Origin: Novipirellula galeiformis
Lineage (GTDB): Bacteria > Planctomycetota > Planctomycetia > Pirellulales > Pirellulaceae
DNA: 64,000 nucleotides
Assembly (NCBI RefSeq): GCF_007860095.1
Contig: NZ_SJPT01000004.1
Span: 283,260-347,259 of the forward strand
Direction: 5' to 3'
The notes below the pieces were generated by a model. The model did no database searches and was not told the origin of the DNA. It worked only from the letters and a program-made list of their open reading frames with translations. Position 1 is the first letter of the stretch. Each line of letters begins with the position of its first letter. Made by a program: the position numbers and the translations under genes. Shown here piece by piece: positions 17,148-26,708 of the stretch.

Positions 17148-18434
17148 TTAGCTTTGGAAGCCCGATTCGATCTGACCTTCCTTGATCACAATCGAGATCC
17201 CGTCACGGATTTGCAAAGCTTCGTCTTCACCCTGGTGATCGACACCGGCTTGATTGGTGATGCGCACGTTTTCACCGATCCGACAATTTTTGTCGAGAAT
17301 GGTGCCTTCGATCACACTTCCGCTGCCAATCCCCATCGGCAACACGCCGGGAGCAAGCGGGGTTTTATCGCACTCGATGTCGTCGGCACCCATGACAACC
17401 GAATCCTTGATCGTGACGTTGTCCCCGATCACGGTTCGCAATCCAATCACGCTGTTTTGAATCGTCACGTTGTCACCGATACGACATCCGTCGGCAATCA
17501 AGCTCGACTCGATCTTGACATCGCCCATGATCGTGGGCGGCAAAAAGCGAGGGCGACTATAAATCGGAGCTGCTGGATCGCGCAGTTCGAACGGTGGCGC
17601 CTTGCCTGCCAAGGAGAGGTTCGCTTCGTAAAAGGCACGGATCGTTCCGATGTCTTCCCAATAACCATCAAACAGATGCACTTGGACTTTGTGCGACTTC
17701 AACGACTGCGGGAAGATCCCCTTGCCGAAGTCTTCGTGCGCCGATTCATTCAACAGGTCGACCATCACGGACTTGTTGAAAATGTACAATCCCATACTGG
17801 CCAAACAGTCGCGGCCATGGCTTTCGACCCCACGCGAATCAATCCAAGCGGGATCCATGCGTACGGTTGCCAACTCTTCCTCGGTTTGAGGCTTTTCGAC
17901 AAATCCCGTCACGCGTCCGGAGTCATCCACTTGCATGATCCCCAGCGACGAGGCATCCGATCGCGAGACAGGAATCCCGGCAATCGTGGCGTCGGCACCC
18001 GATTCGATATGGGTCTTCAACATGTCGCGAAAATCCATTCGGTACAGTTGGTCGCCCGAAAGAATCAAGACATGCTCAATCCAACTCTCTTCGAGATGAA
18101 CCAAATTTTTACGTACCGCATCGGCGGTCCCTTGGTACCAATCGGTCGATTCGTCGACCGTTTGCTGAGCGGCAAGCAACTCGACAAACCCGCCACTGAA
18201 ATGATCAAAGTGATAGGTTTGGCGTAAATGGCGATGCAAACTTTCCGACAAAAACTGGGTCAAAACGTAGACCCGGTTTAGCCCACTGTTAATACAGTTA
18301 CTGATCGGAATGTCGATCAAGCGATACTTCGCCGCCAAGGGCACCGCGGGCTTGGCCCGAATCTTTGTCAACGGAAACAAGCGAGTTCCGCGACCACCAC
18401 CAAGAATCAGAGCAATCGTATTTTTTAAGTCCAT
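17148..18434 (-). CDS. glgC: Glucose-1-phosphate adenylyltransferase
   Basis: Makes ADP-glucose for glycogen synthesis. The 428-residue protein starts MDLKNTIALILGGGRGTRLF and continues with AKPAVPLAAKYRLIDIPISN (nucleotidyltransferase signatures), SGDQLYRMDF (metal and substrate site), and ends with a C-terminal left-handed beta helix (IADGCRIGDNVTIQNSVIG). A 44-residue upstream extension lacks homology, so the internal ATG is chosen. It converges on the PTPMT1-like gene and has no other glg gene beside it. Confidence 0.95.
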   Translation of the reverse strand: MDLKNTIALILGGGRGTRLFPLTKIRAKPAVPLAAKYRLIDIPISNCINSGLNRVYVLTQFLSESLHRHLRQTYHFDHFSGGFVELLAAQQTVDESTDWYQGTADAVRKNLVHLEESWIEHVLILSGDQLYRMDFRDMLKTHIESGADATIAGIPVSRSDASSLGIMQVDDSGRVTGFVEKPQTEEELATVRMDPAWIDSRGVESHGRDCLASMGLYIFNKSVMVDLLNESAHEDFGKGIFPQSLKSHKVQVHLFDGYWEDIGTIRAFYEANLSLAGKAPPFELRDPAAPIYSRPRFLPPTIMGDVKIESSLIADGCRIGDNVTIQNSVIGLRTVIGDNVTIKDSVVMGADDIECDKTPLAPGVLPMGIGSGSVIEGTILDKNCRIGENVRITNQAGVDHQGEDEALQIRDGISIVIKEGQIESGFQS

Positions 18435-18667
18435 GACAAATCTCGTAGTTAATTCAAGTAAGAAAAGCTTCCAAGTCGCCGACACGCTCACGCCCTCGAA
18501 AGCGCAGTGCGGCGACGCATCTGATTCCTGTTTCGGAATTGCACGGCCGACGCTGAGAGCCGGCATGGGATCGGAGCCGACACCGATCGGCGCTGCGACT
18601 CGCTTTGTGCTGTGACTCGCTTTGTAACGTTAGCCCCAGTGGGCGCGAAGTGTTGTTCACACAGGCT

Positions 18668-19678
18668 TTACCAATACTTCTCGAAACGAATGGATCCAGG
18701 TCCGTGATAATCGTGCGCGTCTTGAAAACCGGCATGCTTTAACAAGGGCAACATTCCCGGATTAACCGGAGGCTCCGTCCCGGGCGGCACATAACCAATC
18801 ATGGCCGGGTTACCACACAGAAAGACATGGGTCCGCTTGGGATCAAGCGGATCGTCGGCCAACTCGGCTAGTCGTCCCGAAACGAACAATTCTTGGATGT
18901 ATTGTTTGCCAACGTAGTGGGGATGATTCGAATCAAGGTTCTCGGGATCCCGAGTCGTGACAGCCAAGTAGCGATACTGCGGAAATGCCTGCATCAATTG
19001 GTCGTGCTGCGTGGTATAGGCGAGATCCTTGCGATTGCGCACGCAGGTGACGTTGAGAATGCGTCCACGATGATTGTTCGCCAACAGTTCCGTGACCATC
19101 GCGTTGTGGGGGGCTTCGCCCGTTCCCGTGCCCAACAACAACACCGTCTCGTCGGGCTTGACCGAGGGGCCAAGCGTGTAGTGCCCGACAATCCGTTTTC
19201 CGATCAACAATCGGTCCCCCGCGTTTTGGCAAAACAACCGTGGGGTCAATGCGGGCGCCGCCTTGTCAGGTGAATCGGATTGGCGGACCAGCGTGACGTA
19301 GAACTCCAGATAGTCAATGGAATTCACCGCGGCTAGGTTTCCGGCGTCATCCAACATCGGACAAGAGATGGAGTAAGCGCGTTGAACCACCTTGGATTGC
19401 TTGCCCACGGCCAGATTTTCCGCCTGGGCACCTGCGACCCGCGGCTCCCAATTGCCCAGCCCTAGGGTGACGTATTGGCCGGGCACAAAGTCGGGGAAGG
19501 CCTTGTCGGGGCGAATTCGGAATCGGCTCAATTCCGCATGGGAGTCGATGCGTTCAATGATCGTCGCGTTGTAATGTTTTTCCCGCAAACCTCCGATTTG
19601 CTCGGCGGTCAGGGGTACCGAGTCAATCGTCTCACTCAAAGCGAACTCTCCACCGTGAATACTGAAAGGAAACGCCAT
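18668..19678 (-). CDS. Ferredoxin/flavodoxin--NADP reductase
   Basis: A 336-residue FAD enzyme exchanging electrons between NADP(H) and ferredoxin or flavodoxin. The FAD site shows QRAYSIS, the NADP site LLLGTGTGEAPHNAM, then FLCGNPAMIG and the C-terminal aromatic end IRFEKYW typical of bacterial Fpr-type enzymes. An insertion of about 30 residues (around 85-115) follows the FAD-binding strand region. Spacing from glgC (234 bp) argues for a separate unit. A divergent SHD1 gene starts 194 bp upstream. Confidence 0.9.
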   Translation of the reverse strand: MAFPFSIHGGEFALSETIDSVPLTAEQIGGLREKHYNATIIERIDSHAELSRFRIRPDKAFPDFVPGQYVTLGLGNWEPRVAGAQAENLAVGKQSKVVQRAYSISCPMLDDAGNLAAVNSIDYLEFYVTLVRQSDSPDKAAPALTPRLFCQNAGDRLLIGKRIVGHYTLGPSVKPDETVLLLGTGTGEAPHNAMVTELLANNHRGRILNVTCVRNRKDLAYTTQHDQLMQAFPQYRYLAVTTRDPENLDSNHPHYVGKQYIQELFVSGRLAELADDPLDPKRTHVFLCGNPAMIGYVPPGTEPPVNPGMLPLLKHAGFQDAHDYHGPGSIRFEKYW

Positions 19679-19872
19679 AAAAAGGCCTTAACGCCTTAAT
19701 CTATGACATAAAGCTGTCGTGGGATCAATATAATGGTTCTTTGTGGGCCAAGTCTTGATAACTTGCCTTCAAATCCCAGCGCAAACTGAATATTTTTGAA
19801 TGACGCGGTTTTCATTGACCTTTTTCTCCGCGTTTTCCATCTCCTCCGCGTATTCCATCCGACGGGCGTTCG

Positions 19873-21519
19873 ATGCGATTGCCATACTTACGATCTCTAC
19901 CGATGAATTCTCCCTCCATGGCCAAGACAGACAAATTTGGATCCCCCCCGAAGCGTTCACGCGTCATCCGGTTCAGGGACTTAACTCCAGTCGCGGTGAG
20001 TGCCTCAATCGTCGTACGTGCCGCAATCGTCGCAGTGGCCGCGATCGCGGTCACTCCCTCGCTCGCGACCGCCGAGAAATGGACGGGGCTGCGTGGCGAC
20101 CGCAGCGTTGAAGCCGATCTACTCGGGATTTGGGAAGGCAACGCGATTTTAAAGTTTGCCAATGGCCGACGCGTTTCGGTGCCCTTGATCAACTTGATTA
20201 GCGACAGCCGAATCCGCGCCAACAAAGTGGCCGCGACGATCGAGACGCATCGCGCGGAATTGGTCAGCGAGCTGAAAGCCCAGGCAGCCGAAGCGGCGGC
20301 CCCCGCGCCGAGCACGCTGCCCGAGCCTCCCGCCGCGCCGGACTACCGACCCTTGGCCAGCAAAGCGGGTGCGATCGAAACCCTGCAACACATCGATGAT
20401 CAATCCCAGTCCGGGCATGTCTTGTTGGCTTACTTTGATTCCTTGCCACCAAAGTATCGCGCCGATCTCGACGGGGTCGTCAAAGCCGGCGCCGACACGT
20501 TGGACGTGGCAAAAATCGATGCCACGCTCGGACCGCTGTACCGACTGGCGGACTTGATCGTCACCCGCCAAAATTGGATCTTCAGCCATCCACGAATGCA
20601 GATGCTCGACGAGCAAACCCAACAAACGTTGCAGACCCTGATACTGAGCGCCGCCGGTTCGCTACGCAACGCATTGGATCCCACGGCATTCACCGCCGAA
20701 ACGCTTGGCGGGATGCCGCTGCGTGATTGGATAGTCCAGCGGGACAGCGCCATCGCACCTCATCTCTACGCCCTGACCAATGCGCTGCCGACCGGCGGCG
20801 CGACCTACGAGGAGTACGTGGAGGGGCAACAACATGGCAACTCGGGATATGGCATGGAGCCGGAATTCGGTCCCGTCGAACCTGAGGGCCCCGTCGGTCC
20901 CGCCGATCCACTTGGCCCAGCTGGAGACCCGATGGCCGGACCGGCCGATGCGCCCGGCCCAGCGATGGGTCCAGCGGCGGGTCCCGCGGTCAGCCCAGCG
21001 GCGACGCCAGACGCCGGCAAAAAGGAAGCACCCGAATCAGACACGATGAAAGTCAAGGTCACACAAAATGGACAGTCCATCATTCTGGAAATGCTCCGAG
21101 TCGATGACTTCTGGATCCCAAAATCGATGGCCGACCACTGGGACCAAACGATCGCATCCAGCAAGGAGAAGGTGACAACGTCGGGGTTGACCTCGCTGAT
21201 CGACCATCCTGTATTGGTGACCCTAGGGACGATGCTGCAACCCATGACGACGTCACTGGAATCGGCATCCAACGCCGAAGAGTTTCATCAGTCGATGGAA
21301 TCCATTTTCCAGCAAACCCAAATGCTGGCTTCGACGTTGGCGTCCCTGGCCGGAAACGCCTCTGGCTTCTCGAACCCTTGGCAACCCGCCAGCTCATCGA
21401 GTACGAACCCCAAAAATCGCAATGGCCGCCGCTCGCGCGAGCCGGGCATGCCCGCCATGGATTCGCCCGCAATGGAACCGGCCATGCCGGCCATGGAAGG
21501 CAGCGCAGGCGCCCCGTAG
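19873..21519 (+). CDS. Secreted or membrane-anchored SHD1-domain protein with Gly/Pro-rich stretch
   Basis: A 548-residue protein. An N-terminal hydrophobic segment (SASIVVRAAIVAVAAIAVTP) acts as signal or anchor, cleaved near ATA-EKW. An SHD1 (Sla1 homology) domain follows: KWTGLRGDRSVEADLLG and GRRVSVPLINL. The middle is helical (residues 170-300). A Gly-Pro-Ala-rich segment (about 335-380, GPxxPxGP-like triplets) resembles a flexible collagen-like linker, and the C-terminus has Met-Pro-Ala repeats (MPAM). SHD1 proteins are abundant in planctomycetes and mostly of unknown function. The start could be at the second or third Met. Confidence 0.72.
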   Translation: MRLPYLRSLPMNSPSMAKTDKFGSPPKRSRVIRFRDLTPVAVSASIVVRAAIVAVAAIAVTPSLATAEKWTGLRGDRSVEADLLGIWEGNAILKFANGRRVSVPLINLISDSRIRANKVAATIETHRAELVSELKAQAAEAAAPAPSTLPEPPAAPDYRPLASKAGAIETLQHIDDQSQSGHVLLAYFDSLPPKYRADLDGVVKAGADTLDVAKIDATLGPLYRLADLIVTRQNWIFSHPRMQMLDEQTQQTLQTLILSAAGSLRNALDPTAFTAETLGGMPLRDWIVQRDSAIAPHLYALTNALPTGGATYEEYVEGQQHGNSGYGMEPEFGPVEPEGPVGPADPLGPAGDPMAGPADAPGPAMGPAAGPAVSPAATPDAGKKEAPESDTMKVKVTQNGQSIILEMLRVDDFWIPKSMADHWDQTIASSKEKVTTSGLTSLIDHPVLVTLGTMLQPMTTSLESASNAEEFHQSMESIFQQTQMLASTLASLAGNASGFSNPWQPASSSSTNPKNRNGRRSREPGMPAMDSPAMEPAMPAMEGSAGAP

Positions 21520-21536
21520 CGTTGGAGCGTCCCCCC

Positions 21537-21603
21537 ACCCGAAACGCAAGCGAGGGAATCCTACGCTTGACTCGGCCCCTCGTTAACGCTTCGGGTTATG
21601 ATC
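21537..21603. repeat. Long-palindrome repeat, copy C
   Basis: Left arm ACCCGAAACGCAAGCGAGGG, core CTTGACTCGGCCCCTCG, right arm TTAACGCTTCGGGTTATGAT. Very close in plan to copy D at 44125. It sits 18 bp after the SHD1 gene stop, upstream of hemY, and could act as a transcript-end hairpin. Confidence 0.85.
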
Positions 21604-21736
21604 TTGAGGGCGGACAACCTTCAACAGCCGCCATGCTTTGTGGAGTCAGCGCTGAAGACATTTTTGTCCGTTGGGCTGCAATCGCCGGGCTAACGCTAAC
21701 CACAAGCAATCCCTCTGAATTGGAATCATCTCTAGC

Positions 21737-23158
21737 GTGTCGAAAGAAACTGAATTGGCCGTTGCAATTATTGGTGGCGGTTTATCCGGGCTGGCGACCG
21801 CAGTCCATTTGCATCTAAAAAACCCGGAACGAAAAATCGTTCTGCTCGAGTCGTCCGATCGCGTCGGCGGCGTGATCCATACCGAAACGATCGACGGGTT
21901 CGTGCTCGACTACGGCGCCGATATGTTCGCGTTAAATCCTCCGGCGGCAATCGATTTGTGTCGCACCTTGGGGGCCCAAGAGCGGTTGATCCTGCCAAAC
22001 GAAAAAGGGCGTGGCGCGATGATCGTGCACCGTGGCAAACTCAAACCGCTGCCCGATGGCTTCGTCTTGATGCGGGCCACCAAGATGTTGCCCATGCTGA
22101 CGACCGGACTCCTTTCACTGAAAGGCAAGTTGCGGATGTTGGCCGAATCCGTCGTGCCAAAACGCACCAGCGACGATGACGAAAGCGTGGCGAGCTTTGT
22201 CCGCCGGCGGCTCGGAAATGAAGTGCTGCAGCAGATCGTTGGTCCGTTGGTCGCAGGCATCTACACCGCCGATGTGGAAACGCTCAGCATGCAGGCGACG
22301 ATGAAGCCGTTCGTCGAAATGGAGCGTCAGTACGGCTCGCTAACCCGGGCCACCTTGTCACGTCGCAGCTCGGGCGAAGATTCGGTGGAACGCAATAGCA
22401 CCGGCGCTCGTTATGAACAATTCCGAGCCTTTCAGGGCGGCATGATTGAATTGCCCAAGATGCTCTGTGACGCGTTACCCATGGACACCATTCGATTACA
22501 GTGCGGGGCTCAATCGATCGAGCGACTCGATAACCAATGGCTCGTCCGTGATACCCGCGGGGGTTCGGGTCTGTATCACCATGTTGTGCTCGCCACGCCG
22601 CCACGGATCAGCGCGCGTTTTCTTCAAAACATCGCCCCGGCCGCCGCCGCCGAGCTTTCGGCAATCCAAGCCGCGTCGACCGCCATCGCCGTGATGGTGG
22701 TTCGTCGTGAAGACATCGCCGATCCACGAGCGATGTTCGGTTTTGTCGTTCCGCCGATCGAAAAGCGAAAAATCTTAGCGGCCAGTTTTGCCAGCGAAAA
22801 ATTTGCCGGTCGCGCTCCCCACGATCACGTCATCGTCCGAGTCTTTATCGGGGGAGCGCTGCAACGCGAATTACTGCAACACGACGATAACACGCTGATC
22901 GAAATCGCTCGCGCGGAGCTCGCCGAGCTGATCGGACTTCGCGGCACGCCCGTGTTGACCCGCGTCGTCCGCTGGAACGATGCCATGCCCCAGTACACGC
23001 TTGGGCATGTGGAACGCGTTCGCCGCATCCGCGATTCGATGGCAACGGTGCCCGGGATCCATCTGGTTAGCAACTCGCTAGACGGCGTCGGCATTGCGCC
23101 GGTCATCGGGGCGGCTGAAAAACTAGCAACGACGATCAACGACGCGGACGCCACCTAA
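21737..23158 (+). CDS. hemY: Oxygen-dependent protoporphyrinogen oxidase (HemY type)
   Basis: Converts protoporphyrinogen IX (or coproporphyrinogen III in coproporphyrin-dependent bacteria) to the porphyrin in haem synthesis. The 473-residue flavoprotein opens with LAVAIIGGGLSGLATAVHL, then LLESSDRVGGVIHTETIDGF and DYGADMF. It also has SFVRRRLGNEVLQQIVGPLVAG and ETLSMQATMKPF, typical of HemY, and the C-terminal LVSNSLDGVGI FAD motif. GTG start. No other hem gene lies alongside in this window. Confidence 0.92.
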   Translation: MSKETELAVAIIGGGLSGLATAVHLHLKNPERKIVLLESSDRVGGVIHTETIDGFVLDYGADMFALNPPAAIDLCRTLGAQERLILPNEKGRGAMIVHRGKLKPLPDGFVLMRATKMLPMLTTGLLSLKGKLRMLAESVVPKRTSDDDESVASFVRRRLGNEVLQQIVGPLVAGIYTADVETLSMQATMKPFVEMERQYGSLTRATLSRRSSGEDSVERNSTGARYEQFRAFQGGMIELPKMLCDALPMDTIRLQCGAQSIERLDNQWLVRDTRGGSGLYHHVVLATPPRISARFLQNIAPAAAAELSAIQAASTAIAVMVVRREDIADPRAMFGFVVPPIEKRKILAASFASEKFAGRAPHDHVIVRVFIGGALQRELLQHDDNTLIEIARAELAELIGLRGTPVLTRVVRWNDAMPQYTLGHVERVRRIRDSMATVPGIHLVSNSLDGVGIAPVIGAAEKLATTINDADAT

Positions 23159-23189
23159 CACAACGGTCGGGAACACCAACGCAGCCCAA

Positions 23190-23414
23190 TCAATAGTGAG
23201 GCGGCTTTTCATCGAGCGGATCTTGAGTCGATTCCTTACCGGCCTTCAATTCCGACATTTTTTCCTTCATCGACTTCAAAGCGGCGTGCATTCGATCCTG
23301 GCGCATCGCTTGTTCAGTGACCACCTCGTTCAAATGGTCGTAGGCACGTTGAACATGCGCGAGCTGAATTTCAAGTTCAATCAAGCGTTGTGTTAGCTCT
23401 GATTGGTCGGCCAT
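23190..23414 (-). CDS. slyX: SlyX-family coiled-coil protein
   Basis: 74 residues, almost all one coiled coil (LTQRLIELEIQLAHVQRAYD, then LNEVVTEQAMRQDRM), ending in the characteristic PPHY. Function of SlyX is not established. It starts 3 bp after the stop of the upstream metallopeptidase gene on the same strand, so the two are surely co-transcribed. Confidence 0.85.
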   Translation of the reverse strand: MADQSELTQRLIELEIQLAHVQRAYDHLNEVVTEQAMRQDRMHAALKSMKEKMSELKAGKESTQDPLDEKPPHY

Positions 23415-23417
23415 CCG

Positions 23418-24272
23418 TTACAAATCTTTCGTGTTAAAAGTATCGCCTTGGCGGAGGTCCCCGGTTCGCAGCCCTAGCGAAAACCATCGCAACCGTTGCT
23501 CGCTTGTGCCGTGCGTAAAGGATTCACGATCGACATAACCCCGGCTCTTTTGTTGCAATCGATCATCCCCGATCGCCGCGGCGGCTCGTAACCCCTCTTC
23601 GATGTCGCCTTCTTCGAGGACCTGTCGCTTCTTTTGCAAGTGATGCAACATACATCCCGCGAAAAAATCCGCCTGTAGCTCGAGTCTTACCGATGCCGCA
23701 TTCCCTTCGCCTTTGCTACGGGTCCGCTGAACCGCTTGGACTTGATCGGTATATCCCAACAGGTTTTGTACATGGTGCCCCACCTCGTGGGCAATCACAT
23801 AGGCTTGAGCGAAATCGCCGGGAGCGCCCAATTGATCCGCTAGCTGAGTAAAAAACGAGGTGTCCAGATAAAGTTTCTGGTCTCCGGGACAGTAGAACGG
23901 TCCCGACGCCGCGGTGGCGCCGCCGCACGCCGATTGGACAGTCCCGCTAAACAAAACCAAGGTGGGAGGTATGTATTGGCGGCCAAGTTGCGTTTCAAAC
24001 AAGTCAAACCAGACGTCTTCGCTGTCGGCCAAAATCGTCTTGGCGAACTCGCCTGCCTCGATCTCGGCGGGCGTCAACTCAGCTCCGCCCCGAGCGGCCG
24101 CTTGCCCCTGGCCCTGCTGAGCTTGTTGAATCACATTGCGTGGATCACCACCAAGCAACGCCACGATCAGCGCCAGGATTAACAATCCCGCACCTCCGCC
24201 AGCGACGGCAGGTCCGCTGACGCCGCGACGATCTTCCACATTTTCGCTCTGTCTACGTCCACGCCAGCGCAT
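23418..24272 (-). CDS. YpfJ-type neutral zinc metallopeptidase (PF04228 family)
   Basis: A 284-residue membrane-anchored protein: basic N-terminus MRWRGRRQSENVEDRRG, a TM segment at about 25-42, then the family domain with FYCPGDQKLYLDTSF, the HEVGHHVQ zinc site (HExxH at about 162-166), LELQADFFAGC and ESFTHGTSEQRLRWF. ATG at 24272 has GGAG seven bases upstream. The family is widespread but without a defined substrate. slyX follows immediately. Confidence 0.9.
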   Translation of the reverse strand: MRWRGRRQSENVEDRRGVSGPAVAGGGAGLLILALIVALLGGDPRNVIQQAQQGQGQAAARGGAELTPAEIEAGEFAKTILADSEDVWFDLFETQLGRQYIPPTLVLFSGTVQSACGGATAASGPFYCPGDQKLYLDTSFFTQLADQLGAPGDFAQAYVIAHEVGHHVQNLLGYTDQVQAVQRTRSKGEGNAASVRLELQADFFAGCMLHHLQKKRQVLEEGDIEEGLRAAAAIGDDRLQQKSRGYVDRESFTHGTSEQRLRWFSLGLRTGDLRQGDTFNTKDL

Positions 24273-24568
24273 GTCATCACTCCAAGTGGATAAAAAACAA
24301 ATCGCAACAACACGCCCCACGCGACGCGCTGGACTAAACTCCCCAGGGAGTCCCCCCCAAGTTCTAGGAAACCCACGCAGGATTTTCTACGGGGCATTGT
24401 AGCCTCGTAGTCTACAGCGGCGAATCAAGCCCCCGTTTTCCACCGGCGATTTCACCGTCGATCCACTCGACACCAAGGCTAGCCGTCGCACATCCACAGC
24501 AAAATCACGCTCGCAAGCCCGCACCGGTCGATCACCATTTCACTCCTCCTTCCTGATTCCGACAAACC

Positions 24569-25474
24569 ATGAACCACCCCATCGAGAATGCCTCAAACGG
24601 TGCCCCTGCGGACGCATGCCCTCAGGACCGAGCCTCCTTTGTGCGCACCACGTTGGTAGGAATCGCCGTCGGCGCTGCCTTCAACCTCCTCATCGTGGTC
24701 TGGACTTGGGTGCAAAACGACGCAGGGTTGGCCGCCCGCGCTGCCACCGCATTGGTCATGCCGATAGGGCTACTGTGGACACTCACGTTGATCGCATGCC
24801 TAGTTTGTTTTGGCCAAGGTTTCCGACGCATCGGAATTCTTTTTGCAATGCTCTTCTTGTTCCTCTCCATTACCGGCAATGGATCCGTAGCCGATGCGAG
24901 TATGAGCGGCATTGAATGGCGGCGCACGGACCTCGAGACTCTGCCCGCCCCATTGCGCTGCGTCGTGGTGCTCGGCGGCGGAGTCGGAATCGCCTACGAC
25001 GGAGTCCCTGAACTTGGCATGGCGGGACAACGCATCATGTTCACGGCCCAACTTTGGCATGCCGGGAAAACGCAAAGCGTCCTGTGCACGGGCGGTTCAC
25101 CGCTGAGCCCGATTCCGCCCGCCGCAGCCGGTCGTATGCTGCTCGAATCGATTGCCGTACCGAGCGACAAAATTTTCGAGTCCCCTGGCGACAACACGTC
25201 CGAGGAGATGAAAAATTTGGCGGCGTTCTTTGCATCGCCGCCGACTGATTTTCCGAGCGAAGGGAAAATCGGCTTGGTGACCAGCGCGTCTCATATGAAG
25301 CGAGCGATGCGGCTAGCCGCCGCCAATGGCCTGAGCTTTATCCCGCTGCCATGCGGCTTTGAAACCAGTTTGGATTACGACTTCTCGCCACGCGAGCTGA
25401 TCCCCAGCGCCGGCGCGATGGACAGTTTGGGAAGATCGATCAAAGAGCGACTCGCCCGGATCGTCAAACGATAG
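24569..25474 (+). CDS. YdcF-like DUF218 membrane protein
   Basis: 301 residues: three TM segments (about 26-48, 58-80, 85-103), then a DUF218 domain opening with RCVVVLGGGVGIAYDG and continuing with SVLCTGGSP, SPGDNTSEEMKNLAAF, IGLVTSASHMKRAM and FIPLPCGFETSLDYDF. The DUF218 family includes SanA and YdcF and is linked to envelope integrity; the reaction is not defined. Strong conserved motif spacing. No obvious partner genes. Confidence 0.85.
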   Translation: MNHPIENASNGAPADACPQDRASFVRTTLVGIAVGAAFNLLIVVWTWVQNDAGLAARAATALVMPIGLLWTLTLIACLVCFGQGFRRIGILFAMLFLFLSITGNGSVADASMSGIEWRRTDLETLPAPLRCVVVLGGGVGIAYDGVPELGMAGQRIMFTAQLWHAGKTQSVLCTGGSPLSPIPPAAAGRMLLESIAVPSDKIFESPGDNTSEEMKNLAAFFASPPTDFPSEGKIGLVTSASHMKRAMRLAAANGLSFIPLPCGFETSLDYDFSPRELIPSAGAMDSLGRSIKERLARIVKR

Positions 25475-26021
25475 AGGTGAATCTGATCGCGGGCGTCCTA
25501 TACCATCGCAGCCATGCCGTACCGCCGAGCCACTCGATGCGATTTGCAAACCGAGTGCTCGCGGCGCTGAGGCGTGCCAGAAATTCAGGCGACGCTGGGT
25601 ACACCAATGGGATCGGGTACACCAATGGGATCAACGTCACCGGGTGGGGAACGCTGGCATGGGATGCGGGCGAGCCTTGCAATACTGCGTGGCAAGCGGG
25701 GCGTTTTGCTTGAACGGTTTGTTCGCTTTGTCGCCAGCGTCATCGAGATCTTTAGCGTTACCTTGGCAATCACCGCTTCGCCGTACTTCGCCATGATTGC
25801 CGAACTCATGGAGACAGGATTAGCCGGTGCCCGAATTGGCGATCAGTCGCTTGATAGGCTTGCTACTTGCTCAAATGCCAAAGAACCAAGTCGATGGCGA
25901 TGATTCGCGCTGCGCTCAAAACTAAGAAAACGGCACGTTCGTCGTGGCGGCCAAACAATGGCGGCGTTTGCTCGACGGTTCTGAAGTATCCGAGAAGTCG
26001 GCCCGCTCGTTTTTCAGCGAC
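25475..26021. other. Gene-poor region with 18-bp direct repeat
   Basis: About 550 bp with no convincing gene. It contains two exact head-to-tail copies of an 18-bp unit, GGGTACACCAATGGGATC, at 25597-25632. Short frames around 25680-25900 could be remains of a decayed gene but no family is recognisable. Confidence 0.5.
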
Positions 26022-26192
26022 TTAGCGTTTGATGCCCTGTCCCTTTAGGCATAGGAAGCCGAAAGCAACGCTACAAGCCGAGACGATCCCCAATTGGGTT
26101 ACGTTCATGTGCTTGAAATAGCCAGTCAGCTCGTTGGATGCATCGACAAACCAACCGCTGAGTGAGAATGCAAGAAGAAGTTCGTTGAGCAT
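26022..26192 (-). CDS. Possible small hydrophobic protein (56 aa)
   Basis: A 56-residue frame starting MLNELLLAFSLSGWFVD, with a hydrophobic N-terminal helix, a polar middle (ASNELTGYFKHMN) and a second hydrophobic segment (LGIVSACSVAFGFLCLKG) ending in basic residues GIKR. The composition looks protein-like, with two possible membrane segments. No strong Shine-Dalgarno and no family recognised, so this is tentative. Confidence 0.35.
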   Translation of the reverse strand: MLNELLLAFSLSGWFVDASNELTGYFKHMNVTQLGIVSACSVAFGFLCLKGQGIKR

Positions 26193-26598
26193 GCTGAATG
26201 CACCGAGTTACAGAGATCGTGATTGAAATGGGGGCCCCAGAAAACCTAGCTTGCAAAAAATAAGGTCGCGGTCGAATCTTAGCTTTCTTGCATTCTCGAA
26301 GCGGAAAAAAGTGGTCAACCGGCGTGCCCCGCCTCAGCAAATTCCAGCCTAATCGGACTATTCGTCACAGCCGGCCCGGTGATCGGTTGGGTCCGTCAAA
26401 CTTCTTGCCAAAGGTGGCTTGCGGAGGCTGGCTGGATCGATATAATTCCCAGCCAAGCAACGACAATTGCTTGGCAAGTTCGCTTCCCAAACGGGTTGCA
26501 AAAGCTTTCCCAAACGGGGTTGCAAAGAATTAACTTGCTGGTCATATTGTGCATCTCGCACATGCGACACAGGTGCTTCGGCACCAAACGCCAACCAT
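26193..26598. other. Region upstream of tRNA-Asp, nothing assigned
   Basis: About 400 bp with no supportable gene. It contains a near-exact direct repeat, CCCAAACGGGTTGCAAAAG and CCCAAACGGGGTTGCAAAG, around 26487-26528. The tRNA promoter must lie in its right end. Confidence 0.5.
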
Positions 26599-26672
26599 GG
26601 CGCGGTAGCTCAATTGGTTAGAGCCCCGGACTGTCGATCCGGAGGTTGCGGGTTCGAGTCCCGTCCGCGTCG
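26599..26672 (+). tRNA. tRNA-Asp (anticodon GUC)
   Basis: 74-nt cloverleaf: acceptor GGCGCGG pairing with CCGCGTC (one G-U), D-arm GCTCAATTGGTTAGAGC, anticodon loop CTGTCGA with GTC at 26633-26635, TPsiC arm GCGGGTTCGAGTCCCGT, discriminator G. The 3' CCA is not encoded. A strong intrinsic terminator follows within 12 bp. Confidence 0.97.
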
Positions 26673-26682
26673 CTTCAATCTA

Positions 26683-26708
26683 AGCCCGGTTTGACCGGGC
26701 TTTTTTTG
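26683..26708 (+). terminator. Intrinsic terminator of tRNA-Asp
   Basis: AGCCCGGT-TTG-ACCGGGCT followed directly by seven further T residues: an 8-bp stem, 3-nt loop and U-tract, starting 11 bp after the tRNA. Confidence 0.93.

Noticed and set aside
17154-18227. 357-residue plus-strand frame
   Set aside because: Antisense to glgC over its whole length, and the translation shows no family features.
25574-25903. 109-residue frame after the DUF218 gene
   Set aside because: It begins in a direct repeat, has no Shine-Dalgarno or family features, and the hydrophobic part is short. Possibly decayed, but not supportable.
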